A stretch of DNA of 25,396 nt from JBHIDJ01 sp046760105. Its GTDB lineage: Bacteria; Pseudomonadota; Gammaproteobacteria; Acidiferrobacterales; SPGG2. Below are positions 7,416-15,579 of this stretch, one piece after another. How positions within the stretch are numbered: position 1 is the stretch's first letter; each line of letters opens with the position of its first letter. A program made the position numbers and the translations under genes. The stretch is from assembly GCA_046760105.1 (NCBI GenBank), contig JBHIDJ010000037.1:1-25396 (forward strand), read 5' to 3'. The notes under the pieces are model-generated. The model was not told the origin of the DNA and made no database searches. It was given only the letters and a program-made list of their open reading frames with translations.

Positions 7416-9041
7416 ATGCATGAACCCGAGCAAGAACGCCGTCGCTGGTACCGCGAGCAAGGTTGGTGGCCGGGTGAGCGCTTGCAGGATCGCTACGCTC
7501 GCGTCGTACAGGAGCGGCCCGAGGGCCTTGCCGTTGTCGACGACACGGGACGAGAGCTCACCCACGGCGCGCTTTGGAATGAGGCCGAACGGCTAGGCGA
7601 AGAATTCGCCCGCCATGGAGTCGGCAAGGACGATGTCATCATCATCTTCTTGCCTAACCGCGTCGAGTGGCAGATCGCTTTTGTCGCGGTCCTGCGAGCG
7701 GGAGCGATACCGGCCAACCTGCCGATCCGGACCGACGCGGACACACTGCGCTATGTGGCCGAACTCGCGGGTGCGCGACTCGTAGTCACGGCCGAACGCC
7801 ACGGCGCCAACCCGACGGGCGGCACGACTCGTGCCGCCGCCCGGTCATGTCGACACAAGCTCGATGTCCTGTTAGTCGAACATGTGGATCAGTATGTCTG
7901 GATCGACGCTAATGGCGAGCCGCTACCGCCACGGGCGAGTGTCGAGCATCTCGACCACATCATGTTCACGTCCAGTACCACGGGTCGCCCGAAGGCAGTC
8001 ATGCACAGCGCTGACACCCTTGCGGCGCTGAACATTGCATTCACTGAGCGGTTCTCCCTCGGACAGGATCAGCCAATCTTCATGGCGTCGCCCTTGGGAC
8101 ACAGCGTCGGAGCGATCCACGGCGCACGCTTGTCGCTTTACACCGGTGCGCCGCTCGCGCTTCAGAGCACATGGGATCCAAAGGCGGCATTGGCGATGAT
8201 CGCCGAATACAATTGCGCATTTACGGCTGCGGCAACTCCGTTTCTCAAGGACCTCGTCGACGCGACTTGGGATCGATCCCAGCCAAAGCTGGCGCCCATG
8301 CGCTGGTTCCTGTGCGGCGGGGCTCAAGTACCGCCTGCGCTGATGGAGGCGGCCCAGCAGCAGTTTCCCAACACGTCTGTCACGGTGCTCTGGGGCATGA
8401 CTGAGGGAGGGCTGACAACTTGCCTGCGCGATAGCCCGTACCACAAGGTTTTGAACACCGCCGGTGTCGGTCTGCCGGGGCTCGAGCTGCGACTCCTCGA
8501 CCCGGAGGGGCAACCGCTTCCCCCAGGTGTAGAGGGGGAACTGGCAATGCGTGGGCCCGGGGTCTTCACGGGGTATTATGGTCAGGCGGATCTGTACGAA
8601 TCGTTGTTGACCGCCGACTCCTTCTTCCGCACCGGCGACCTCGCGAAACTGGACGAAGACGGGTATCTCCGCATCACGGGGCGGCTCAAGGATCTGATCA
8701 TTCGCGGGGGTGTCAACATCTCACCGGTGCCGATCGAGGACGTGCTCGCAAGCCACCCAAACGTTTCCAGCGTTGCAATTGTTGGATTTCCCGACGATCG
8801 GCTAGGCGAACGAATCTGCGCCGTGATCGTTCCGGAGGGCGAGGTACCAAGCCTGGACGCGCTCAACGACTTCGTCCGGTCGAAGGGTCTTCCCAAGTAT
8901 CACTGTCCCGAGGTCCTTTGCGTCATCGGCGAAATGCCCATGACCCCTGCGGGGAAGATCCGCAAGAACGAACTTCGTGCCAGGGTGATGCAAGCGGGTG
9001 GGCAAGAAGGTCACGCGGCGGAAAACGGGAGCAGCGCATGA
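7416..9041 (+). CDS. AMP-forming acyl-CoA synthetase, cyclohexanecarboxylate-/cyclic-acid-CoA-ligase-like
   Basis: It activates a carboxylic acid to its CoA thioester through an acyl-adenylate. In the 541 residues are the ANL-superfamily motifs: the P-loop FTSSTTGRPK (184-193), WGMTEGG (326-332), FRTGDL (404-409) with GYLRITGRLKDLI following, and the C-terminal PMTPAGKIRK carrying the adenylation lysine K514. The N-terminal WYREQGWWPGERLQD resembles cyclohexanecarboxylate-CoA and related cyclic-acid ligases rather than long-chain fatty-acid ligases; this subfamily call rests on memory. The stop overlaps the next gene's start in an ATGA. As the only ligase in the block, it is the likely entry point of the pathway. 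Confidence 0.9.
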   Translation: MHEPEQERRRWYREQGWWPGERLQDRYARVVQERPEGLAVVDDTGRELTHGALWNEAERLGEEFARHGVGKDDVIIIFLPNRVEWQIAFVAVLRAGAIPANLPIRTDADTLRYVAELAGARLVVTAERHGANPTGGTTRAAARSCRHKLDVLLVEHVDQYVWIDANGEPLPPRASVEHLDHIMFTSSTTGRPKAVMHSADTLAALNIAFTERFSLGQDQPIFMASPLGHSVGAIHGARLSLYTGAPLALQSTWDPKAALAMIAEYNCAFTAAATPFLKDLVDATWDRSQPKLAPMRWFLCGGAQVPPALMEAAQQQFPNTSVTVLWGMTEGGLTTCLRDSPYHKVLNTAGVGLPGLELRLLDPEGQPLPPGVEGELAMRGPGVFTGYYGQADLYESLLTADSFFRTGDLAKLDEDGYLRITGRLKDLIIRGGVNISPVPIEDVLASHPNVSSVAIVGFPDDRLGERICAVIVPEGEVPSLDALNDFVRSKGLPKYHCPEVLCVIGEMPMTPAGKIRKNELRARVMQAGGQEGHAAENGSSA

Positions 9042-9823
9042 AAGTCCGGCTCGGCGATATCGAGGTGGCTTACACGCGCCATGGCGAGGGGTCGCCGGTC
9101 GTCATGGCGCACGGACTCGCCGAGGATCGGCGAAGCTGGGCTGACGTTCAGACAAGACTGAGCGAATTCGCAACGTACGCGTACGATTTCCGTGGCCACG
9201 GTGAAACGACTCTGGGCGAGGGGGAGGGAGCGCTCGAGCAGTTGGGCCGCGACCTGATCAATTTTCTTGAGGCGGTTACGGGACCGGCCAGATGCGTCGG
9301 CTACTCGCTTGGCGGCGCCATCGTTCTCTGGACCGCGGCGGAGCGGCCGGATCTCGTCCTGCAAGCGATCGTCGCCGGCACGTCAACGGTGGTGGGCCGC
9401 ACCGCCGCCGGCTTTTTTCACGATCGTATCGGTTTAATAGAGACAGATTTCGAGCGATTTGCCGCCGCCCTCAGGGACGATACTGCGCAGCAGATCGTGT
9501 CGGCGCAGGTGGATCTCGACGAGATCGTAGCGCGGCGTCTTAGGGCGATCGGTGACGGCGGCGGTTATGTCAACGCGGCGCGCGCCATGCAACGGCTGCA
9601 CGAAGCACCACTGACGCCGCGTTTGCCGGAAATCGAATGCTCGGTGGACATCATTGGCGGCGACGCTGACGTTTTCTGTCCTCGCAAGGCCGCCGAAATC
9701 ATTCTCTCAGGGCTTCGCGACGGCGCCTACCACGAGATCGCGAATGCTGGACATCTTATAAGTATCGATCAGCCAGCCGCCTACGCGGAAGCCATAACAT
9801 CAGCATTACACCGGAGCAAATGA
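9038..9823 (+). CDS. alpha/beta-fold hydrolase
   Basis: A 261-residue serine hydrolase. It has an oxyanion HG near residue 25, a YDFRGHGET strand/loop (49-57), the nucleophile elbow GYSLGG with S90, an acid in GGDADVF (D209 or D211), and the catalytic histidine H239 in NAGHL. The family includes esterases, lactonases and C-C bond (meta-cleavage product) hydrolases. Here it may open a lactone, ester or 1,3-diketone made in the pathway, but the substrate is not readable. ATG 9038 overlaps the ligase stop and the stop overlaps the next start, both as ATGA, so it sits in the middle of a tightly coupled operon. An upstream in-frame ATG at 8918 lies deep in the ligase gene and was not used. Confidence 0.88.
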   Translation: MKVRLGDIEVAYTRHGEGSPVVMAHGLAEDRRSWADVQTRLSEFATYAYDFRGHGETTLGEGEGALEQLGRDLINFLEAVTGPARCVGYSLGGAIVLWTAAERPDLVLQAIVAGTSTVVGRTAAGFFHDRIGLIETDFERFAAALRDDTAQQIVSAQVDLDEIVARRLRAIGDGGGYVNAARAMQRLHEAPLTPRLPEIECSVDIIGGDADVFCPRKAAEIILSGLRDGAYHEIANAGHLISIDQPAAYAEAITSALHRSK

Positions 9824-10827
9824 TGGTCAGTAGATTTGGGATTTCCCTTGGCGTGAGCCCGCGCGAGAGTTTTGAAAAGGTCGGCGAGATTGCCAAGGCG
9901 GCGGAAGCCCGCGGATTCGAGGTACTGTGGTTCATCGACCACCAGCTCGGGATGAAGGATGTCTATACGGCGATGAACATCGCTGCGATCGCAACCGAAA
10001 AGATCCGCATCGGGTCAGCCGTAACTAATCTGCAAACCCGGCATCCGACCGTCACCGCCAATGCCACGACAGCGCTGGATGAGCTTTCGAGCAGGCGTGC
10101 AATGCTTGGCATCGGGGCGGGTTGGGTCGCCGTTCACTCTATCGGTAAATTGCCAAACAAACTCGGCGAGATGCGTCAGGGAATCGAGGAGTTCCGCCAA
10201 CTGTTTTCGGGGGAGGAGGCCGAGCTATACGGCACCACGGTTCGACTTGCTACAGCACGCAGGCAGATCCCGATATACCTGGCTGTGTCACAGCCAGGCA
10301 TGCTCCGCCTTGCGGGCGAGGCCTGCGATGGTGCCATTCTCATGGGAGCGGCCGATCCCGACTTTTGCAAATGGCAGCTCGACTACATCTACCAAGGACT
10401 CGAGAAGGGTGGCCGCACCCGCAACGAGATCGTTATCGACCTGATCGTCACAATGAGCATCGACGAGGACAAGGAGAAGGCACTTAATGACGTTCGCGCC
10501 TGGGCGACGAGCCAGGCAGCAACCTTCGCGGTGTGGAAGACAATCCCCACGGCATGGGAGCGCTTTCGGCCCGAATTCACCCGGGCTGAGGAAGCCTATC
10601 ACTACGAGGATCATCTTTCATTGCGCGCCGAACACAAGCAAATCGTCAGTGACGAGTTTGTCCAGTCGGTGGCCGTAGCAGGCGATGTCGAAACTTGTGC
10701 AGCACGCCTGCAGGAGGTGGCAGCGCTCGATATCGATCGCATTACTTTTGCATTGCTTTCGGGCGGACGGCTCCGTCGGCTCGAAGAGCTTGCGACCGAG
10801 CTGATTCCTCGCATGCGGGCAGGCTGA
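9820..10827 (+). CDS. LLM-class oxidoreductase, methylene-tetrahydromethanopterin-reductase-like, probably F420-dependent
   Basis: A 335-residue luciferase-like TIM barrel of the Mer-like branch. It shows AEARGFEVLWFIDHQL (28-43, with D40-H41 where F420 enzymes carry their cofactor-contact acid/His pair), IRIGSAVTN (62-70), the TRHPTVTANATTALDELS block (73-90) and MLGIGAGW (95-102), followed by the conserved PIYLAVSQPGMLRLAGE segment. Relatives such as Mer use F420H2 for hydride transfer. Its substrate is unknown and it is clearly distinct from the LLM enzyme at 6290. It is coupled by an ATGA overlap to the hydrolase and lies 33 bp before the SDR gene. A second ATG directly follows the first (ATGATG), so the start may be one codon later. 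Confidence 0.88.
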   Translation: MMVSRFGISLGVSPRESFEKVGEIAKAAEARGFEVLWFIDHQLGMKDVYTAMNIAAIATEKIRIGSAVTNLQTRHPTVTANATTALDELSSRRAMLGIGAGWVAVHSIGKLPNKLGEMRQGIEEFRQLFSGEEAELYGTTVRLATARRQIPIYLAVSQPGMLRLAGEACDGAILMGAADPDFCKWQLDYIYQGLEKGGRTRNEIVIDLIVTMSIDEDKEKALNDVRAWATSQAATFAVWKTIPTAWERFRPEFTRAEEAYHYEDHLSLRAEHKQIVSDEFVQSVAVAGDVETCAARLQEVAALDIDRITFALLSGGRLRRLEELATELIPRMRAG

Positions 10828-10860
10828 GGAAATCTAGAAGTGACAGAGAAGGAAGAAACG

Positions 10861-11619
10861 ATGCATGAGCACGAGGTGGCGATCGTCACCGCCGCTGCTG
10901 GCGCAGGCATAGGGTCTGCGATCGCGCGTCAACTCGCCGCTGACGGCTTCGATGTCGTGATCACGGACGCGCATGAGCGGCGCTGCGGCGAATTCGCCAA
11001 GCAGCTCTCTGAGGAACACAGCCGCGAGTTTTTGTCGATGCCGCTCGACGTGACCGACTACGACGCTGTCGGTGCCGTCATAAACAAAGTCGTCGAGCGA
11101 CGCGGCCGGCTCGATGTGCTCGTCAACAACGCCGGCTGGAGCAAAATCGAACCTATTGCCGAGATGGCGCGGGAGACATGGGCGCGCTGCCTGGATGTCG
11201 ATCTGAATGGCACTTTTTACTGCATGCGCCACGCACTGCCTCACATGATAGGGCGCGGCTCCGGGTCGATCGTCAACATTTCCTCGATCGCCGCCTGGGA
11301 AACGACGAGCGAGCACGGGGCCGCCTACTCGGCTGCCAAGGCCGGGGTTATGGCCCTGACCCGGGTCGCCGCGGCCGAGAACGGCAAGTACGGAATTAGG
11401 GTGAATGCCGTGGCCCCTGGTCTGATCTACAATGAATTCCTGCGCCGCATCTACCCCGACGAATTCTTCGAGGGATATGCACAAGACCGCTCGCTCCTCG
11501 GTCGTGTCGGACAGCCTCAGGATGTCGCCGACCTCGTCTCTTTCCTGGTTAGCGACAAGGCGGGCTACATCACAGGCGAAGTGTTCGGTGTCAGCGGGGG
11601 CGTATTCCCGCATGCATGA
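10861..11619 (+). CDS. short-chain dehydrogenase/reductase (FabG-like)
   Basis: A 252-residue Rossmann-fold NAD(P)-dependent alcohol dehydrogenase or ketoreductase. The nucleotide site reads VTAAAGAGIG (9-18), a variant of the usual TGxxxGIG in which TG is replaced by alanines. NNAG is at 89-92, the catalytic Ser near S142, and Y156-x3-K160 (YSAAK). The C-terminus, ITGEVFGVSGG, is typical. ATG 10861 is preferred because GGAAG lies just ahead; a GTG seven codons earlier (10840) is possible. It probably oxidises a beta-hydroxyacyl-CoA or ring hydroxyl formed in the pathway (inference). The last 8 bp overlap the amidase gene. Confidence 0.9.
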   Translation: MHEHEVAIVTAAAGAGIGSAIARQLAADGFDVVITDAHERRCGEFAKQLSEEHSREFLSMPLDVTDYDAVGAVINKVVERRGRLDVLVNNAGWSKIEPIAEMARETWARCLDVDLNGTFYCMRHALPHMIGRGSGSIVNISSIAAWETTSEHGAAYSAAKAGVMALTRVAAAENGKYGIRVNAVAPGLIYNEFLRRIYPDEFFEGYAQDRSLLGRVGQPQDVADLVSFLVSDKAGYITGEVFGVSGGVFPHA

Positions 11620-13024
11620 GTCTGCACTCACTGGTGGATGTCCGCTCTACTGGCCGATCAATCGGCTGGTAGCGGCTTATCGTCGGGGCGCGCTGTCACC
11701 GGTCGAGGTAGTCGAACAGGCGATCGCGCGCGCTGATCGATTCGATTCGTCGCTCAACGCGTACCTGGCACGTCTCGATGATCAGGCGCGTGAACAAGCG
11801 AGGGCCGCGGAAAGCGCTTATCGCACCGGTGAAGCTTCGCCGTTATGCGGCGTGCCAATCTCCATCAAAGACACGTTTCCGCTCGCTGGTTCCGTCACGA
11901 CCTTCGGTTCTGCGGTGTACCGCGACAACATCACGACGCAGGACAGCGGTGTTGTGCGGCGCTTGCGGAATGCGGGAGCTGTGTTCACAGGCAAGACGAA
12001 CACCGCGGAGTTCGGACAGTCGGCAACGACCGAAAACCGACTGGGCGAGGATGCACGCAATCCGTGGGATGTTGCTCGAACACCTGGCGGATCGAGCGGT
12101 GGTGCGGCGGCAACGGTCGCCGTTGGCTTTGCCACTGCCGCGATGGGTGCCGACGGCGGCGGCTCAATCCGTATTCCTGCGGCTTTCACCGGAGTTTTTG
12201 GCATCAAGCCGACAATCGGACTTTGCAAGGATGAAAACGGATTGCGTGCAATGTCGGATTTCATCTCACCGGGCCCGATCACTTGGCGAGCCGCCGACGC
12301 CCGCATTCTTCTCGGTGTGCTGGCTGAACGCGAGTATCGCCGTGCGGTCGTGAGCACGAAGTTGCGTGTGGGCTGGTGCCCTCGACCGACAAATAGCCCT
12401 GTCGAGTCCGGCGTGGCCGCGGTAGTCTCGCGAGCTGTTGCTGCGCTGACCGATATGGGACATGAGGTGATCGAGTGCACGCTTCCCTTGGACGGCTGGA
12501 ACGATGCCTTCGGGACCCTGGTGCTGGCGGAGGAGCATCGTGAGCGCGGGCATCTCCTTGATCAGGCGGCTGGGTCGCTTTCCGACTATGAGCGGAAATT
12601 TCTCGAAGCGGCGCGCGCTATTACGGCGGCCGACATCGAAAAGGCCCGCGCGGCGCATCACGCCTACCGCAAAAAAATTGCCGCGTTGTTCAAGGATTAT
12701 GATGCAATCGTAACGCCGACCACTGCCGTTACCGCGTTTCCGTTGAACGAAAGGCCAAGGGAAATAAGCGGCGAGCCTGTCAGCTGGCTCTGGGGTGCGT
12801 TTCCGTTTGCCGTGCCTTTCAATGTTTCGGGCCATCCGGCCGCCTCCATCCCTTGCGGTTTGCAGGATCGCTTGCCGATAGGCCTGCAGCTGGTGGCGTG
12901 CCATGATGGAGAGGAGCTGCTGTTAAACCTGGCCGAGGATCTCGAGCAGGCGCTGGCTTTCGATGCAAGCGCTGTGCGCGAGAAATGGTCCACCGCAGCA
13001 GTGGGCGCGAAGGAGGCGTCATGA
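11612..13024 (+). CDS. amidase-signature family hydrolase
   Basis: A 470-residue C-N hydrolase with the Ser-cisSer-Lys triad: K86 in VPISIKD, the cis-Ser S161 in TPGGSSGG and the nucleophile S185 in DGGGSIRIPA. These give the 24-residue Ser-Ser spacing of the family. GFKGS-type features of the GatA branch are weak (GIKPTIG here), and no GatB or GatC is adjacent, so it is a metabolic amidase rather than a tRNA amidotransferase subunit. It would release ammonia or an amine from an amide, lactam or ureide. The start at ATG 11612 overlaps the SDR stop by 8 bp; the frame is open back to 11432 inside that gene, but those residues have no family character. The stop overlaps the crotonase start (ATGA). 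Confidence 0.9.
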   Translation: MHESALTGGCPLYWPINRLVAAYRRGALSPVEVVEQAIARADRFDSSLNAYLARLDDQAREQARAAESAYRTGEASPLCGVPISIKDTFPLAGSVTTFGSAVYRDNITTQDSGVVRRLRNAGAVFTGKTNTAEFGQSATTENRLGEDARNPWDVARTPGGSSGGAAATVAVGFATAAMGADGGGSIRIPAAFTGVFGIKPTIGLCKDENGLRAMSDFISPGPITWRAADARILLGVLAEREYRRAVVSTKLRVGWCPRPTNSPVESGVAAVVSRAVAALTDMGHEVIECTLPLDGWNDAFGTLVLAEEHRERGHLLDQAAGSLSDYERKFLEAARAITAADIEKARAAHHAYRKKIAALFKDYDAIVTPTTAVTAFPLNERPREISGEPVSWLWGAFPFAVPFNVSGHPAASIPCGLQDRLPIGLQLVACHDGEELLLNLAEDLEQALAFDASAVREKWSTAAVGAKEAS

Positions 13025-13770
13025 GTGTTTGCGTCCATGCGACAATGAAAGACGGGATCTATGAGCTTGTGCTTGATAATCCCGGACGGAAGAATGCATT
13101 GTCGCTGTCGCTGCTGGACGCCCTGAAGGAGGCGCTCGCTCGCGCCCGCAACGACAATGCGCGCACAGTCATCCTCACGGGTGCCGGAGACACATTTAGC
13201 GCCGGTGCCGATCTCGCGGACATCATCGGCACCATCGATGATGTTGTCGTCGACGAGGCGATCGAGCAGGCGGTACACGAGATCCAATCTCTGCCCGCAC
13301 CGATCATTGCGGCGATTGAGGGCGCGTGTGTGGGCGGGGCTGTCGACCTCGCGCTAGCCTGCGATGCACTCGTCGTATCCGACGAGGCCTACTTCCAAAT
13401 TCCAGCGACGCAGTTGGGGCTGTTGTATAACCCGAAAGCTGTGATGCGGATGCGCGCTCGACTGAGTTGGGCGACGCTCAGCCGGCTATTACTTTTCGGA
13501 GAGCGGTTGAACGCGGAGACGGCGTTTCGGGCGGGCCTCGTTTCGTGTGTCGTTCCCGCGGGCTGTGCGCGCGACAAGGCGTGGGAGCTCGGTCGCTGCG
13601 TATCAATGGGCGCGGCCAATGCGGTCGCTGCCACGAAGGAGCTGCTGGTTGCCCTCGATCGCGGCGAAACAGAGCTCGGTCGCTGGGATCAAATTCGTGC
13701 GGAGATACTGAGTTCGGCTGAGCGACGCGAGGCTGTGAGTCGTGCCAAAAAGCGGCTCGGGCGGAGCTGA
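13021..13770 (+). CDS. crotonase-fold (enoyl-CoA hydratase/isomerase family) protein lacking both hydratase glutamates
   Basis: The 249-residue product has the crotonase fold and CoA site: NPGRKNALS (20-28), the first oxyanion stretch TFSAGADLADI (58-68) and the second around GACVGGAVDLALACD (101-115). Aligned with rat enoyl-CoA hydratase, catalytic Glu144 falls on D109 and Glu164 on A129 (PATQLG instead of PExxLG). The C-terminal half keeps family features (LLLFGERLNAETAFRAGLV). It is therefore unlikely to be a standard hydratase; isomerase, hydrolase, decarboxylase or ring-opening activities are all known among crotonases with other residues. It starts in an ATGA overlap with the amidase stop, so it belongs to the same operon. 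Confidence 0.87.
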   Translation: MSVCVHATMKDGIYELVLDNPGRKNALSLSLLDALKEALARARNDNARTVILTGAGDTFSAGADLADIIGTIDDVVVDEAIEQAVHEIQSLPAPIIAAIEGACVGGAVDLALACDALVVSDEAYFQIPATQLGLLYNPKAVMRMRARLSWATLSRLLLFGERLNAETAFRAGLVSCVVPAGCARDKAWELGRCVSMGAANAVAATKELLVALDRGETELGRWDQIRAEILSSAERREAVSRAKKRLGRS

Positions 13771-13812
13771 CACGACAATTATGTAAGTGTCCTAAAACGA
13801 CGGTGAGAAGAA

Positions 13813-14628
13813 ATGCAGTTAAAAGATCTAGCAGGGTACGAGCTCGGAAGCCGGACCGTTGCCTATGAGGAGCGAGACGCCATCCTCTACGCGCTCGCGG
13901 TCGGTGCGCCCAGTGACGAGAGCGATCTGGTCTACGAGCGCGATCTACGTGTGTTACCGACCTATGCCTGCGCGCTGGGGCTTTGGGCAGCGGAGCAGGC
14001 AGGCGAACTTGGCGCCTATGACCGGAACTATGCGCTGCACGCGTGGCAGACGCTCGAGATGCACAAGTCAATGCCGCCGTCCGCTGCCATTGAGACCAAG
14101 GGGCGCATCATCGGCGTCTGGGACAAGGGCAAGGCGGCAATGATCGATGTCGTCGTCGAGTCGAAGGTGTTCACGGCCACCTACGGGATATTCCTTCCTG
14201 GTCTCGGCGGCTGGGGTGGCGAGCGCGGTCCCTCGGCCTCGACTACGCGCGAGCAAACGGGCCCGTCATGGCATGGTGAGTTCAAAACTTGTTCCAATCA
14301 GGCTGCCATCTACCGCCTGACGGGTGATCTTCACCCGATGCACATCGATACAGCGGTGGCGCACGCGAACGGCTTCGAGCGACCGATCTTGCACGGCCTA
14401 TGCACATTGGGGATCGCGGCGCGGATGGTTGCCGCGGCCGCCGAGGCCCATCCCACGGACTTGCGGCGATTGGAGGCCCGCCTCACGGCGCCGGTCATGC
14501 CCGGCGATACGATCGCGCTTTCCGGTTGCGGGGGCCCGGAAGGTGTCACGTTCGAAGCCAGTGTCGGCGACACAGTGGTCCTCAAAGGCGGACAGGCAGT
14601 TTTCCAGTCACTCGGCGACGAGGGCTGA
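13813..14628 (+). CDS. MaoC-like (hydratase 2 family) acyl-CoA dehydratase/hydratase, double hotdog
   Basis: The 271-residue length suits two tandem hotdog folds: a degenerate N-terminal half and a C-terminal half with the hydratase-2 motif YRLTGDLHPMHIDTAVAH (167-184) then GFERPILHG (187-195). The catalytic pair D172 and H177 has the 5-residue spacing of (R)-specific enoyl-CoA hydratase 2. It probably hydrates or dehydrates an enoyl/(R)-3-hydroxyacyl-CoA, a step the neighbouring crotonase seems unable to do, so the two may divide labour (inference). It follows the crotonase gene by 42 bp and precedes the FAD-subunit gene by 105 bp. Confidence 0.9.
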   Translation: MQLKDLAGYELGSRTVAYEERDAILYALAVGAPSDESDLVYERDLRVLPTYACALGLWAAEQAGELGAYDRNYALHAWQTLEMHKSMPPSAAIETKGRIIGVWDKGKAAMIDVVVESKVFTATYGIFLPGLGGWGGERGPSASTTREQTGPSWHGEFKTCSNQAAIYRLTGDLHPMHIDTAVAHANGFERPILHGLCTLGIAARMVAAAAEAHPTDLRRLEARLTAPVMPGDTIALSGCGGPEGVTFEASVGDTVVLKGGQAVFQSLGDEG

Positions 14629-14733
14629 GGGCGAAACCGCGACGGCTTCACAGCGCATGGAAAGGAACGCTAGCCCCGATCGTAAGCGTCCGATGTTAGG
14701 CTGCCGACAGCTGTCTCACGCGAAGGCGATTGC

Positions 14734-15579
14734 GTGACCGATTCCTACTTGCGACCGGAGAAGATCGACCATGCACTCGCGGCGCTTGCCGAGCGCCGGC
14801 GAGTCATCGTGGCTGGTGGCACCGACTTTTATCCGCAGCGGGTCGGAAAGCCGCTCAACGACGCGGTGCTCGATATTACCGCGCTGCAGGAATTAAAGGG
14901 GATCTGCGAGGACCGAGACGTCTACCGCATCGGCGCGTTGACTACCTGGACCGACGTCATCCGCGCACCGCTGCCAGCCTGGTTCGACGGCCTCAAGCTC
15001 GCCGGCCGGGAACTGGGTGGCGTGCAGGTGCAAAACGCCGGCACTGTGTGCGGCAACATCTGCAATGCGTCACCCGCCGCCGACGGCACGCCGAATCTGC
15101 TGGCGCTCGACGCAGTGGTGGAGCTTCGATCGGCGCGGGACACGCGCACGCTGCCGCTGGCCGAGTTTGTTACGGGAAATCGCCGCACAAACCGTAAACC
15201 CGACGAGCTGGTGACCGCGGTACTCGTGCCGAAGCCTCCTGACGGCGCGTGCAGCACGTTCTTGAAGCTCGGCGCGCGCAAGTACCTGGTCATCTCCATC
15301 GTGATGGTTGCGGCCGTGCTCGCGACCGGCGACGACGGCAGCGTAACCCACGCGCGCTTCGCGGTCGGAGCCTGTTCGGCCGTGGCGCAACGGTTACCTG
15401 CATTAGAATCCGAACTGCTCGGCCGGCGAGCGGGTCCCGAGCTTGCGGCCCTGGTCGAGGCGCGTCATCTGTCCCCCTTGAGTCCCATTGACGACATTCG
15501 GGCAACGGCCAGCTATCGTCGCGATGCTGCCCTCATCTCGGTGCGCCGCGCTGTCGGGACGCTGAGTCGCCATGCATGA
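14734..15579 (+). CDS. FAD-binding (medium) subunit of a xanthine-dehydrogenase-family molybdenum hydroxylase
   Basis: This 281-residue protein passes electrons from the iron-sulfur clusters through FAD. It has the FAD pyrophosphate motif VAGGTDFYP (26-34) and the second FAD segment NAGTVCGNICNASPAADG, with IGALTT and the small C-terminal CoxM/XdhB-type domain (ISIVMVAAVL). It starts at a GTG (14734) with AAGG a short way upstream. Its last 8 bp overlap the start of the catalytic-subunit gene, so the two are surely one enzyme. Homologues serve CO dehydrogenase, nicotinate/quinoline hydroxylases and 4-hydroxybenzoyl-CoA reductase. Confidence 0.92.
   Translation: MTDSYLRPEKIDHALAALAERRRVIVAGGTDFYPQRVGKPLNDAVLDITALQELKGICEDRDVYRIGALTTWTDVIRAPLPAWFDGLKLAGRELGGVQVQNAGTVCGNICNASPAADGTPNLLALDAVVELRSARDTRTLPLAEFVTGNRRTNRKPDELVTAVLVPKPPDGACSTFLKLGARKYLVISIVMVAAVLATGDDGSVTHARFAVGACSAVAQRLPALESELLGRRAGPELAALVEARHLSPLSPIDDIRATASYRRDAALISVRRAVGTLSRHA

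Noticed and set aside
11432..11611. Amidase start at 11432 within the SDR gene
   Set aside because: The added residues are out-of-frame SDR sequence. ATG 11612 gives a normal amidase N-terminus and an operon-like 8-bp overlap.
11612..13024. Amidase as GatA of the Asp/Glu-tRNA amidotransferase
   Set aside because: No gatB or gatC is adjacent and the gene is locked into a catabolic operon. Metabolic amidases share the same triad.
13021..13770. Crotonase gene as a decayed pseudogene
   Set aside because: The frame is intact, the start is coupled to the amidase, and CoA-binding residues are kept. Only the hydratase glutamates differ, which fits a changed function.
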